Made by a program: the position numbers and the translations under genes. From contig QIAS01000154.1 of the NCBI GenBank assembly GCA_003225615.1, forward strand, positions 2,739-9,718: 6,980 bases of DNA, in the 5' to 3' direction. Shown in pieces: positions 1 through 6,554 of the stretch (position 1 is the stretch's first letter; each line of letters starts with the position of its first letter). A model generated the notes under the pieces. The model was not told the origin of the DNA. It did not search any database and was given only the letters and a program-made list of their open reading frames with translations. Source of the stretch: Acidobacteriota bacterium. Lineage in GTDB: Bacteria > Acidobacteriota > Terriglobia > Terriglobales > Acidobacteriaceae.

Positions 1-2352
1 GTAGAGCACATGCTGGCCGAGCAGAACCTCGGCACCTTCGGGCACATGATGACGAAGGCCTACGAACTTCTCAAGCAGGACTCTGACCTGCTAGCACGCG
101 AGCGCAGGCATGCGCGGTTCATACTGATCGACGAATTTCAGGACGCCAACTTCGTACAGGTGAAAATTCTCGAACTCCTCGCCCCCGGCGAATGCAACGT
201 GTTTGCGGTCGGAGATCCCGATCAGTCCATCTACCAGTTCCGCGGAGCTTCGAGCGAAGCCTTTGGACTGTTCCGCCGCCATTTTCAGAACGCGAAGCCA
301 CTGGTCTTGGGGAAGAATCGGCGTTCCACCACGCCTATCCTGAAATGTGCTTTCGCTTTGATCCAGAAAAATCCACCCGTATTTCCCCCTGGCGACGCGG
401 TTTCCTACAAGCGCACGCCGCTGGTGTCAGCGCGCGATGAGGCGGCCGATGGCGAAGTACCGACTAATGGCGGCGCGTCATCGCCTCGGGCTTCAGTCAC
501 CGCTGTAACCTGGCGCGACCGCGCCCTGGAAGCCACGGACGTGGTCACTTCTATTCGCCAGAAGCAGCGGCAATTGCGCTGTGAATGGAAAGATTTTGCG
601 GTGCTCTACCGCAACCACCTCAATCGCGACGACGTGGTCAAAGAGTTGGCCATACGTGGCATTCCGTTCGCGATCGAGAACATGGACGTGCTCGACACGC
701 CCCAGGTTCGCGACCTGCTGGCATGCCTGGGTGCGGTGGTTTCTCCATCCGATGGGGCAAGCTTGTTTCGGGTAGCCGCCTTGCCGCAGTTCGGCATTGA
801 TCCGGAGAAGCTGCGTTCCGCCATGAGGTCCGCCGCCAAAGAATCCACGCTGGCCTCGATCCTTCCGCAGATTCCGAACGGTTCCATGGTGCTGCAGTCG
901 CTAGAAGGAGCTCGCCAGGAAATTCAGCGGCTGAAGGCGAAGAGCCGGGCGGCCCTGCAAGTTCTTATAGACCGCTTTTTCCTTGATCGCAGTTCGCCGC
1001 TGCTCAAGGCGGTGCTTGAGTTCGTCGCCGCGTGGGAAAAAAAGCCGGTCACCACCACAGGGGAGATCGGCGAACTGCTGGAGTACCTCGAATATTTTCG
1101 CGAAGCTCGCGGGATCGTCCCGATGACTACGCAGGAAGAAAACGCCGTCCGCTTGATGACAGCCCACGGCGTCAAAGGACTGGAGTTCAATCACGTTTAC
1201 ATCATTCGCGCGAACTCCAATTCTTTCCCTTGTGCTTACCACGAGCCATTGGTCGAGTTCCCCCCTGAATTGCGCGACCCCGACTCCATGGCTCTCGAAG
1301 AAGGCAAAGCGCTGCATGAGCAGGAGGAGCGCCGGCTTTTCTACGTCGCCATGACCCGGGCCCGCGACTCGCTCACCATGTATGCGAAACAGGGAACAGG
1401 GAAGGACACTACACCCGCCGGATTCCTGCGTGATCTGCTCAAGGATGCGAGCGTCACGCCCTGCTTGCAACGACGCGACGCCAAGCCTTTTCAAGTTGAT
1501 CTCTTCGCCGGAGAGGAATTGGCCATCATCTCTCCTTCCAACACTGCCGCATGGCTCAACCTCGATCCCGGTATCGACCTCAATGCCAAGCTCAGTGCAA
1601 CCGCAGTGGAGGCTTACGAGCTTTGTCCGCTGCAATTCAAGTTGGAGCGGGAGTGGAAAATACCGCGCGAGGTTCCAGCCGCCATGCAGTACGGCGCCGC
1701 CATGCACCGCGTCTTGCGTACCTATTACGATGCCGTCCGCTTCGGGCGCACCATCACCGATGATGAGGTCATTCAGCTATTTCGTGAGGACTTGGCCGGG
1801 GCCCGCTTGGAAGATCAATATCAGTACGAGCTTTACGAGAAGCAGGGCATCGAGCAATTACGCGACTTCTTGTCTCTTGCCCGCCGGGTTGTGCAGCCTC
1901 AGGTTCTAAACACGGAACAGTGGTTCACGATTCGTATCGGCGAAGCCACCGTGAACGGCCGCGTGGATCGCATGGACCAAACCAGCCCGGGCAGAGTTGC
2001 GATCGTGGATTACAAAACCGGCAAGCCTCGTTCCCAGGAGGACGCCGACGAAAGTCTCCAGCTTTCCATTTATGCGCTCGCCGCTCAGAACACTTGGGGC
2101 GTTACTGCCGACCGGCTCATGTTCTACAACCTGGAAGACAACAGCAGCGTTCATACGACTCGCAGTGAAGGCCAACTGGAAGAAGCCCGGGCCAAAGTAG
2201 AAGACGTCGCCCACAAAATCGCCGCAGGTAAGTTTCCCGCGAAAACCGGATTTCATTGCTTTATGTGCCCCTACCGCAATCTATGCCCCGCAACGGAAAA
2301 ACAGCTCTACGTGGTGCAGCCCGTGAAAAAGGCCGCTGGGCGGGCGAATTAG
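1..2352 (+). CDS. UvrD/PcrA-type DNA helicase fused to a C-terminal Fe-S PD-(D/E)XK (RecB/AddB-like) nuclease, 5'-truncated by the window
   Basis: This is a superfamily 1A helicase-nuclease, expected to unwind and resect DNA ends in cytoplasmic recombinational repair. The frame is open from base 1, so the gene begins upstream; Walker A and about 180 N-terminal residues are missing by comparison with PcrA. Numbering from the Met at base 10: Walker B/motif II DEFQD is at 41-45, motif III VGDPDQSIYQFRGA at 67-80, a motif IV-like NRRS at 103-106, motif V (TAHGVKGLEF) at 384-393 and motif VI (RRLFYVAMTRARDSL) at 441-455. The nuclease domain starts near 528 and shows His566, Asp653 (GRVDRMD), Asp667-Tyr-Lys669 (VDYKTGK) and Gln684. 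Cys539 plus Cys750-X2-Cys753-X5-Cys759 match the Fe-S staple spacing of AddB and Cas4 nucleases. No partner subunit is visible. The gene stops at TAG 2350-2352; the hairpin at 2435-2455 lies downstream. The architecture call is firm; whether the protein acts alone or in an AddAB/AdnAB-like pair is unknown. Confidence 0.95.
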   Translation, partial: VEHMLAEQNLGTFGHMMTKAYELLKQDSDLLARERRHARFILIDEFQDANFVQVKILELLAPGECNVFAVGDPDQSIYQFRGASSEAFGLFRRHFQNAKPLVLGKNRRSTTPILKCAFALIQKNPPVFPPGDAVSYKRTPLVSARDEAADGEVPTNGGASSPRASVTAVTWRDRALEATDVVTSIRQKQRQLRCEWKDFAVLYRNHLNRDDVVKELAIRGIPFAIENMDVLDTPQVRDLLACLGAVVSPSDGASLFRVAALPQFGIDPEKLRSAMRSAAKESTLASILPQIPNGSMVLQSLEGARQEIQRLKAKSRAALQVLIDRFFLDRSSPLLKAVLEFVAAWEKKPVTTTGEIGELLEYLEYFREARGIVPMTTQEENAVRLMTAHGVKGLEFNHVYIIRANSNSFPCAYHEPLVEFPPELRDPDSMALEEGKALHEQEERRLFYVAMTRARDSLTMYAKQGTGKDTTPAGFLRDLLKDASVTPCLQRRDAKPFQVDLFAGEELAIISPSNTAAWLNLDPGIDLNAKLSATAVEAYELCPLQFKLEREWKIPREVPAAMQYGAAMHRVLRTYYDAVRFGRTITDDEVIQLFREDLAGARLEDQYQYELYEKQGIEQLRDFLSLARRVVQPQVLNTEQWFTIRIGEATVNGRVDRMDQTSPGRVAIVDYKTGKPRSQEDADESLQLSIYALAAQNTWGVTADRLMFYNLEDNSSVHTTRSEGQLEEARAKVEDVAHKIAAGKFPAKTGFHCFMCPYRNLCPATEKQLYVVQPVKKAAGRAN

Positions 2353-2423
2353 CATATGAGCGATCGTGCTCTTTCGAGCCGCCGGTATCGCATCAGCGCT
2401 GGCGCTTCTGAAGAATTGCCCAC

Positions 2424-2456
2424 AAAAAAACTTAGGGGACGCTTTACGCGTCCCCC
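2424..2456 (-). terminator. Intrinsic terminator of the minus-strand micro-gene
   Basis: Read on the minus strand, GGGGACGC (2455-2448), loop GTAAA (2447-2443) and GCGTCCCC (2442-2435) form a perfect 8-bp GC-rich hairpin. It is followed by TAAG and then seven uninterrupted T (2430-2424). It lies about 20 nt after the stop codon of the 15-codon ORF. On the plus strand the same stem is followed only by an interrupted T-rich stretch, so it may also help end the helicase transcript, but less well. Confidence 0.85.
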
Positions 2457-2476
2457 GTTTCGTTCTTGGCGGCAAG

Positions 2477-2524
2477 CTAGTGTTTCTTCTTGCCAGCTTT
2501 CTTTGCCTTTTTCTTTGGTGCCAT
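2477..2524 (-). CDS. Putative 15-residue lysine-rich micro-protein
   Basis: The ORF runs ATG (2524-2522) to TAG (2479-2477) and encodes MAPKKKAKKAGKKKH: 8 Lys of 15 residues, with no acidic or large hydrophobic residue. The coding claim rests on context. A near-consensus promoter lies upstream (2588-2616), a strong purine-rich Shine-Dalgarno (GGAAGGGAG) ends 9 nt before the ATG, and an intrinsic terminator follows the stop, so the whole transcript would be about 160 nt. The AAAP/K-rich composition resembles the tails of bacterial histone H1-like and other nucleic-acid-binding proteins, so binding to DNA, RNA or another polyanion is a guess; no named family is recognised. Alternatives are a leader peptide without a downstream gene, or a small RNA whose ORF is incidental. 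It is convergent with the helicase gene and divergent from the thiolase. Confidence 0.6.
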   Translation of the reverse strand: MAPKKKAKKAGKKKH

Positions 2525-2533
2525 GGTTCTATT

Positions 2534-2542
2534 CTCCCTTCC
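2534..2542 (-). promoter_or_regulatory. Ribosome binding site of the micro-ORF
   Basis: The minus strand reads GGAAGGGAG, with a 9-nt spacer (AATAGAACC) before the ATG at 2524. It is the longest purine-rich Shine-Dalgarno-like run in front of any start in the window. It is the main reason to regard the 15-codon ORF as translated rather than accidental. Confidence 0.65.
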
Positions 2543-2587
2543 ATTATTCATGGACTATGCAACGCTCCTCTGTTGCAACTGTTTGAA

Positions 2588-2616
2588 TGTATAGAGTCAA
2601 TGAAAAATGATGTCAA
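2588..2616 (-). promoter_or_regulatory. Near-consensus sigma70-type promoter for the micro-gene
   Basis: On the minus strand the -35 box is TTGACA (2616-2611, 6/6 to consensus) and the -10 box is TATACA (2593-2588, 5/6), separated by exactly 17 bases. The predicted start is near 2581, giving a 5' leader of about 57 nt to the ATG at 2524. The bases just upstream of the -35 (2617-2630) are A/T-rich in part and could contribute an UP-like element. It is the best promoter match I found in the window. Confidence 0.75.
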
Positions 2617-2823
2617 GAGAAAAATGATGATGCGAGTGCATGCGAAGAGCGTACTAAAGTCACAAATCAAGATTGTTCGCAAGGAAAAAAATTCCTTTCG
2701 TCCGTTTTTCTACTCATCCACGATCTTGTCTTGGGCAAACCGTCGATGTTTCTCATGCATCGCGCGCGCGGATTGCCCGTGACCCCGGCTAATCACTCTT
2801 GCTCCATGAAGTCCGCCACGATT
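2617..2823. other. AT-richer intergenic stretch with no convincing gene
   Basis: This lies between two promoters pointing away from each other. It is visibly more A/T-rich than the flanking genes, especially at 2617-2720. It holds a small inverted repeat (2681-2697) and a (CG)5 tract (2761-2770). Reading frames on both strands are short or lack a ribosome site, and I see no tRNA-like or riboswitch-like structure. It probably contains upstream regulatory sequence for the two flanking promoters. Confidence 0.5.
2681..2697. repeat. Small A/T-rich inverted repeat
   Basis: AAGGAA (2681-2686), five A (2687-2691) and TTCCTT (2692-2697) form a 6-bp stem with a 5-base loop. A T-rich stretch follows on the plus strand (2704-2709). 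The stem is weak and there is no clear gene for it to terminate, so it could be an operator-like palindrome or chance. Confidence 0.3.
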
Positions 2824-2853
2824 CTGACTTTTCTTCGCACACGCATCTATAAT
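2824..2853 (+). promoter_or_regulatory. Sigma70-type promoter of the thiolase gene
   Basis: The -10 box is a perfect TATAAT at 2848-2853. The best -35 match is CTGACT at 2824-2829 (4/6) with an 18-base spacer. Transcription would start near 2860, leaving a short leader of about 26 nt that contains the Shine-Dalgarno AGGAG (2874-2878), 7 nt before the ATG. This spacing supports both the promoter and the chosen thiolase start. Confidence 0.65.
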
Positions 2854-2885
2854 GGGGAGTTCAAGATCGCTTTAGGAGCACAGTT

Positions 2886-4079
2886 ATGGCTGCTTTCGAC
2901 GATGTCGTGATCATTTCCGGCTGCCGCACACCCATCGGAAAATTCCAGGGAAGTCTGGCGGACTTGACCGCGCCCCAACTCGGCGCCCTCGTGGTGCGCG
3001 AAGCGGTGAAGCGGGCCAACCTCGATCCCGGGAAAGTAGACGAGTGCATCATGGGCAACGTGGTTTCCGCCGGACTCGGTCAGAATCCGGCACGTCAGGC
3101 TGCGATCTTCGGAGGCTTGTCACCCGAGGTGAGTGCCATGACTATCAACAAGGTTTGCGGCTCCGGCTTGAAATCTGTCGGCTTGGCCGCCCAAGCCATT
3201 CAAACTGGCAACAGTTCTGTCGTGGTTGCGGGAGGCATGGAATCCATGACCAATGCCCCGTATCTTCTCCCGCAAGCTCGGAAAGGATACCGCCTGGGGA
3301 ACGCGCAAATCGTCGACTCCATGGTCAACGACGGCCTATGGGACATTTACAACGATTACCACATGGGAGTGACCGGAGAGAACGTCGCAGAAAAGTACGG
3401 CATCTCTCGCGAGGAGCAGGACGAGTTCGCGGTGAACTCGCACCGCAAAGCTATTTCGGCGATCAAGGAGTGCCGTTTTAAATCGCAGATCGTACCGGTC
3501 GAGCTTCCCGCGAAGAAGAAGGGTGCCGCCCCGGTCATTTTTGACAAAGACGAATCCCCCCGCGAGGACACAACGATTGAAGCTCTACGCGGTCTCAAGC
3601 CGGCATTCAAGAAAGACGGAACCGTCACCGCCGGCAATGCGCCGGGAGTCAATGACGGCGCCGCAGCCGTGGTTGTTACCAGTGCGGTGGCAGCCAAGGA
3701 ACTGGGAGCGAAACCCCTGGTTCGGATCATCGCCCAGGCCACCAGCGGCGTCGAACCCAAATGGGTGATGATGGCGCCCGTCACTGCGGTGCGCAAGCTG
3801 TGGGACAAGACCGGCTGGAAGAACGAGGACGTTGATCTCTACGAACTCAATGAAGCTTTCTCAGTGCAGGCGTTGGCTGTCATGCGCGAACTCGGGCTCG
3901 ATCCGAACAAAGTTAACGTGAATGGCGGCGCGGTAGCCCTGGGTCATCCCATCGGAGCCAGTGGAGCGCGCGTGCTGGTTACGCTCATCTATGAAATGAT
4001 CCGTCGCGACGTGAAACGCGGCATTGCTGCGCTCTGCCTGGGCGGCGGCAATGCTGTAGCGATGGCGGTTGAGCGGTAG
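2886..4079 (+). CDS. Acetyl-CoA C-acetyltransferase (biosynthetic-type thiolase)
   Basis: This 397-residue cytoplasmic thiolase is full length for the family (about 390-400). It should reversibly condense two acetyl-CoA to acetoacetyl-CoA (EC 2.3.1.9), feeding ketone-body/butyrate, polyhydroxyalkanoate or isoprenoid routes, or cleave acetoacetyl-CoA in the reverse direction. The thiolase catalytic set is present: nucleophile Cys91 in [10 protein letters not shown], the NEAF motif at 322-325, His354 in [10 protein letters not shown] and acid/base Cys384 in CLGGG. The CoA-binding loop reads [11 protein letters not shown] (251-261), with Pro where well-studied enzymes such as Zoogloea thiolase have Ser (NASG). 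The start is supported by AGGAG 7 nt upstream and by the protein beginning right at the thiolase fold. It appears monocistronic: its own promoter lies before it, a hairpin plus T-run follows, and the next gene is convergent. Substrate range (acetyl-CoA only or longer 3-ketoacyl-CoA) cannot be set from sequence alone; atoB, phaA, thlA and fadA-like names are all used for such proteins, so no symbol is given. Confidence 0.95.
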   Translation: MAAFDDVVIISGCRTPIGKFQGSLADLTAPQLGALVVREAVKRANLDPGKVDECIMGNVVSAGLGQNPARQAAIFGGLSPEVSAMTINKVCGSGLKSVGLAAQAIQTGNSSVVVAGGMESMTNAPYLLPQARKGYRLGNAQIVDSMVNDGLWDIYNDYHMGVTGENVAEKYGISREEQDEFAVNSHRKAISAIKECRFKSQIVPVELPAKKKGAAPVIFDKDESPREDTTIEALRGLKPAFKKDGTVTAGNAPGVNDGAAAVVVTSAVAAKELGAKPLVRIIAQATSGVEPKWVMMAPVTAVRKLWDKTGWKNEDVDLYELNEAFSVQALAVMRELGLDPNKVNVNGGAVALGHPIGASGARVLVTLIYEMIRRDVKRGIAALCLGGGNAVAMAVER

Positions 4080-4101
4080 CAGAGATTGTCGACTGCCACG
4101 A

Positions 4102-4122
4102 GGACTACCGAGTCCCATTTTT
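4102..4122 (+). terminator. Probable intrinsic terminator of the thiolase gene
   Basis: GGACT (4102-4106), loop ACCG and AGTCC (4111-4115) form a 5-bp stem followed by CA and five T (4118-4122), beginning 22 nt after the thiolase stop. The stem is short, so it may be only moderately efficient. It falls in the 54-base gap between convergent genes, where a terminator is expected. No matching T-run exists for the minus strand. Confidence 0.55.
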
Positions 4123-4133
4123 GTGCAGCGAAG

Positions 4134-6266
4134 CTAAGATGTTCCCTTGGCGCTGGCTTCCGCACTGAAGGGCAATGTCACCGTAAACACAGCGCCGCCG
4201 CCCGGAGCACTGGCGCCTTCTACATTGCCATTGTGCTCCTTCAGAATAGCCTTGCAGATACTCAGTCCCAGTCCCGTCCCCCTTCCCGGTCGCTTGGTGG
4301 TGTAGAACGGATCAAAAATATTCGGCAGGATCTCCGGGGCGATTCCCGGTCCATCATCCTGAAATGTCACCCACTGGGAATCGTCACTATGCCCCATGCG
4401 GATACGGATCGTTCCTTTATCACGGGCTTCGCGTATTGCCTGCTCGGCATTGAGAATCAGATTCAGAAAAACCTGCATCAGCTGGTGAGGATCACCCATC
4501 ACCAGTGGAAGCCCCTGCTCACGCAAGAAGTCCACCGTGATGTTGCTCTTGCGCAGCGAATAAGCATGCAAGTGCAGGGTACGCTCCACCAGTTCGCCGA
4601 GGTTAACCTGGCTTTTACCAGGCGCCGGCGGACGAGAGAAGTACATCAGGTTCTGTACGATTTCCGCAGCCCTCCGCCCCTGCTGCTGGAGCATGTTCAA
4701 TTGTTTGCGTGTGGCCGCGCTGCTCTCGCCCTCCTGCAGCAGTTCCGAAAGACCCAAAATGCTGGTTAAGGGATTGTTCAGTTCATGAGCAAATCCGCCG
4801 ATCATCTGGCCCATGGCAGCCAGTCGCTCGCTCTGGATGATCTGCTCTTCCAGTTTCTTCTCCACGCTGATGTCGCGCACCGAAATAATCACGCCGCTCA
4901 GCTTGTCTTCGGCATTGAAAAGCTGGCTGGCAGAAGCCCGCATCGTGCGCCAGCTGCCATCGCGATGACGCGCACCATACTCTGCCGCTGCGAACCGCTG
5001 CTTACTCGTCGCCACATCCCGATAAAGACCCAGCAATTCGGGAGAATGGTCCTCGAGCTCTTGAATTCTCTTTCCCACGAGCTCTTCCGGACGATATCCC
5101 AGCAAATCGCGAATGCGCGAACTGACGAAGGTGTACCGCTCCTCCAGGTCAATGACCAGGATCAAGTCCGGAAAACTTTCGAGCAGGCGCTGCCGAAACT
5201 CTTCCTGATGCCCGATCTCGCGCTCCATGTTTCGTTTTTCCGTGACATCGACCAGAGTGCCCTGGTAGCGAACAATATTTCCCGACCCGTCCCACACGGC
5301 GCGTGAGGAGTCCAGGCAAACCGCCGCGGTGCCGTCTTTGCGCCGCAGCCTGATCTCGCGCGTGCGCACCCCGCCCCGGTCGTCCGATCCGCGGCCCAAA
5401 ACTGGAGCCTCGCTTCCGTTTGGGCTAAGTTCCTCAGGCGCCAGCGCCAGCACTTCATTTTTGGATTTGTAGCCCAACAGATCCACCAGCGCCTGATTTG
5501 CATCCAGCAGCTTGCCTTCCGGCGTGCTGAAATAAACGCCTTCCTGCAAAGTCTCAAACAACTCGGTGAAGCGTCGTTCTTTTTCGCGTTCCTCGGTCAC
5601 ATCCCGAGCCAAAGTGCTGGCTCCAACCACCTCCCCGCCTTTGTTAATCGCGTTCACCACGCAATCAAAGTACAGCGTGCGCGAACTATTTTTAAGACGG
5701 ACGGGCACCAGCCCAGACCAGCGACGTCTTTCGAGAAAGCGCGCCAGACCCGCTTCCACTTCGGCCCGCGTAGGCTCATCGAGGAATTCGTCCAGCTTGT
5801 GCCCTATCGTCTCCTGGTAGGGAAGCCGCAAAAGTTTCGTGACCCGTCGGTTCACGGTTCGCAAAGTGCCGTCAAGGGAGAGCGCAAATGCCACGTCATC
5901 AAAGGCGTCAATCAATTCCTTGAAGCTGCGCTGCGAACGCATGATGACCTGGCTGAGTTGGTCGAGTTGCTCCTCCGACGGAGCCGCGCCCACATGTTCC
6001 TGCAGACCGCGCAGGGCGTCTTTGAGTTCGCTCACCTCGCGACGCCTGCCGAACGCATATACAGCGAACAGGATCGACAGCGCCAGCACGCCTAGCGGAA
6101 TCGCGCGCAGATGAAATGGCACCGCTTCCAGCCGCTCCCACATGAGGCCTGCTAAGGCCACGGCCAGCAGGATCATGAACAGCAGAGTCCAACGCCAAAG
6201 CTGGGATTCTTGCTGCTCCAGGTGGCCGGGGGAGCGCGGCGTTGTGGGATTACGGTCTGGGCTCAT
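4134..6266 (-). CDS. Membrane-anchored multi-PAS sensor histidine kinase, orphan
   Basis: This 710-residue protein should autophosphorylate on a His and pass phosphate to a response regulator not present here. Domain order: a short cytoplasmic N-tail, two membrane segments (about 24-43 and 54-72) joined by a loop of roughly 10 residues, a linker that may be coiled (74-112), and three PAS-like domains (about 113-226, 232-344 and 354-470), each ending in a PAC-type motif (LARDVTEERE, LVDVTEKRN, SVRDISVEKK). The HisKA helix has His494 in FAHELNNPL. The ATPase domain has an N box (NLILNAEQA, 602-610), G1 DDGPG (637-641), an F box (FDPFYTTK) and G2 GTGLGL (663-668). With almost no extracytoplasmic loop, sensing is probably cytoplasmic, by the PAS domains, or at the membrane. 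No receiver domain is fused. The kinase core resembles NtrB-like HELNNPL kinases. The ATG at 6266 is the only plausible start before an in-frame stop upstream; its GAGGT site lies only 2 nt before the ATG, a short spacing. The signal and target are unknown. Confidence 0.95.
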   Translation of the reverse strand: MSPDRNPTTPRSPGHLEQQESQLWRWTLLFMILLAVALAGLMWERLEAVPFHLRAIPLGVLALSILFAVYAFGRRREVSELKDALRGLQEHVGAAPSEEQLDQLSQVIMRSQRSFKELIDAFDDVAFALSLDGTLRTVNRRVTKLLRLPYQETIGHKLDEFLDEPTRAEVEAGLARFLERRRWSGLVPVRLKNSSRTLYFDCVVNAINKGGEVVGASTLARDVTEEREKERRFTELFETLQEGVYFSTPEGKLLDANQALVDLLGYKSKNEVLALAPEELSPNGSEAPVLGRGSDDRGGVRTREIRLRRKDGTAAVCLDSSRAVWDGSGNIVRYQGTLVDVTEKRNMEREIGHQEEFRQRLLESFPDLILVIDLEERYTFVSSRIRDLLGYRPEELVGKRIQELEDHSPELLGLYRDVATSKQRFAAAEYGARHRDGSWRTMRASASQLFNAEDKLSGVIISVRDISVEKKLEEQIIQSERLAAMGQMIGGFAHELNNPLTSILGLSELLQEGESSAATRKQLNMLQQQGRRAAEIVQNLMYFSRPPAPGKSQVNLGELVERTLHLHAYSLRKSNITVDFLREQGLPLVMGDPHQLMQVFLNLILNAEQAIREARDKGTIRIRMGHSDDSQWVTFQDDGPGIAPEILPNIFDPFYTTKRPGRGTGLGLSICKAILKEHNGNVEGASAPGGGAVFTVTLPFSAEASAKGTS

Positions 6267-6554
6267 ACACCTCGGGCTGTTTACCAGAATGCCATCTCAT
6301 TCTATAGCGCTGCCAGCAGCGTGCGATGTAAACAGTTTGGTACGGAAGGGCGTGCCCGTTCGTCTCCCACCTGCTACCTTTCCCAAAACGGGCCTATTTA
6401 ACAATTTTCCCCGCCAAGGTGACATTCGTCACATCCCTGCTGCTTTCAATGTCCTACTTTGAATTGCGACCTCAGGATACGGAGAATTGAAGTTCGGGCC
6501 GCCGTGTGTCCGAGAAGGTGTCCGCAGCCAAAAGCTCAATTTCGAATCTCGTCC
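6267..6554. other. Divergent intergenic region between the kinase and comM-like genes
   Basis: These 288 bases carry the 5' ends of two divergent genes. For the kinase, a -10-like TATAGA lies on the minus strand (6306-6301), about 35 nt before its ATG; the best -35 match (TTTACA, 6332-6327) sits at a 20-base spacing, so the promoter call is weak. For the comM-like gene I find no convincing -35/-10 pair. A CRP/FNR-like palindrome lies in the middle (6418-6433). Reading frames here overlap the real gene starts in the wrong frame, and I see no separate gene. Confidence 0.45.
6418..6433. promoter_or_regulatory. CRP/FNR-family-like operator palindrome
   Basis: GGTGA-CATTCG-TCACA matches the Escherichia coli CRP pattern TGTGA-N6-TCACA at 9 of 10 defined bases, and the inner GTGAC-N4-GTCAC is perfectly symmetric. 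It lies 137 bases upstream of the comM-like start and about 150 bases upstream of the kinase start, so it could serve either. Whether this organism has a regulator that reads this pattern is unknown; one such site can arise by chance. Confidence 0.35.

Noticed and set aside
901..1707. 268-codon minus-strand frame inside the helicase gene
   Set aside because: It is fully antisense to conserved helicase motifs V and VI and has no recognisable domain. Long antisense frames are common in GC-rich genes.
2710..2760. 16-codon minus-strand ORF (MHEKHRRFAQDKIVDE), possibly extended upstream to a GTG
   Set aside because: It has no ribosome site before the ATG and no clear promoter. The hairpin after it is weak and set back from the stop. 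There is too little support to call it a gene, though comparison with relatives would settle it cheaply.
2761..2770. (CG)5 tract as a possible Z-DNA element
   Set aside because: It is only 10 bases long and isolated; this is readily expected by chance in a GC-rich genome.
2366..2782. 138-codon plus-strand frame starting at GTG, between the helicase and thiolase genes
   Set aside because: It has no ribosome site, its translation resembles no family, and it runs antisense through the micro-gene, its terminator and its promoter. The same applies to the 76-codon frame at 2356-2586.
4086..4769. 227-codon plus-strand frame antisense to the kinase ATPase domain
   Set aside because: The opposite strand encodes intact N, G1, F and G2 boxes. 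This frame shows no family resemblance and is a shadow.
5162..5557. 131-codon minus-strand frame within the kinase gene
   Set aside because: It is on the same strand but out of frame with the intact 710-codon kinase, which has no interruption there, so it is not evidence of a frameshift.
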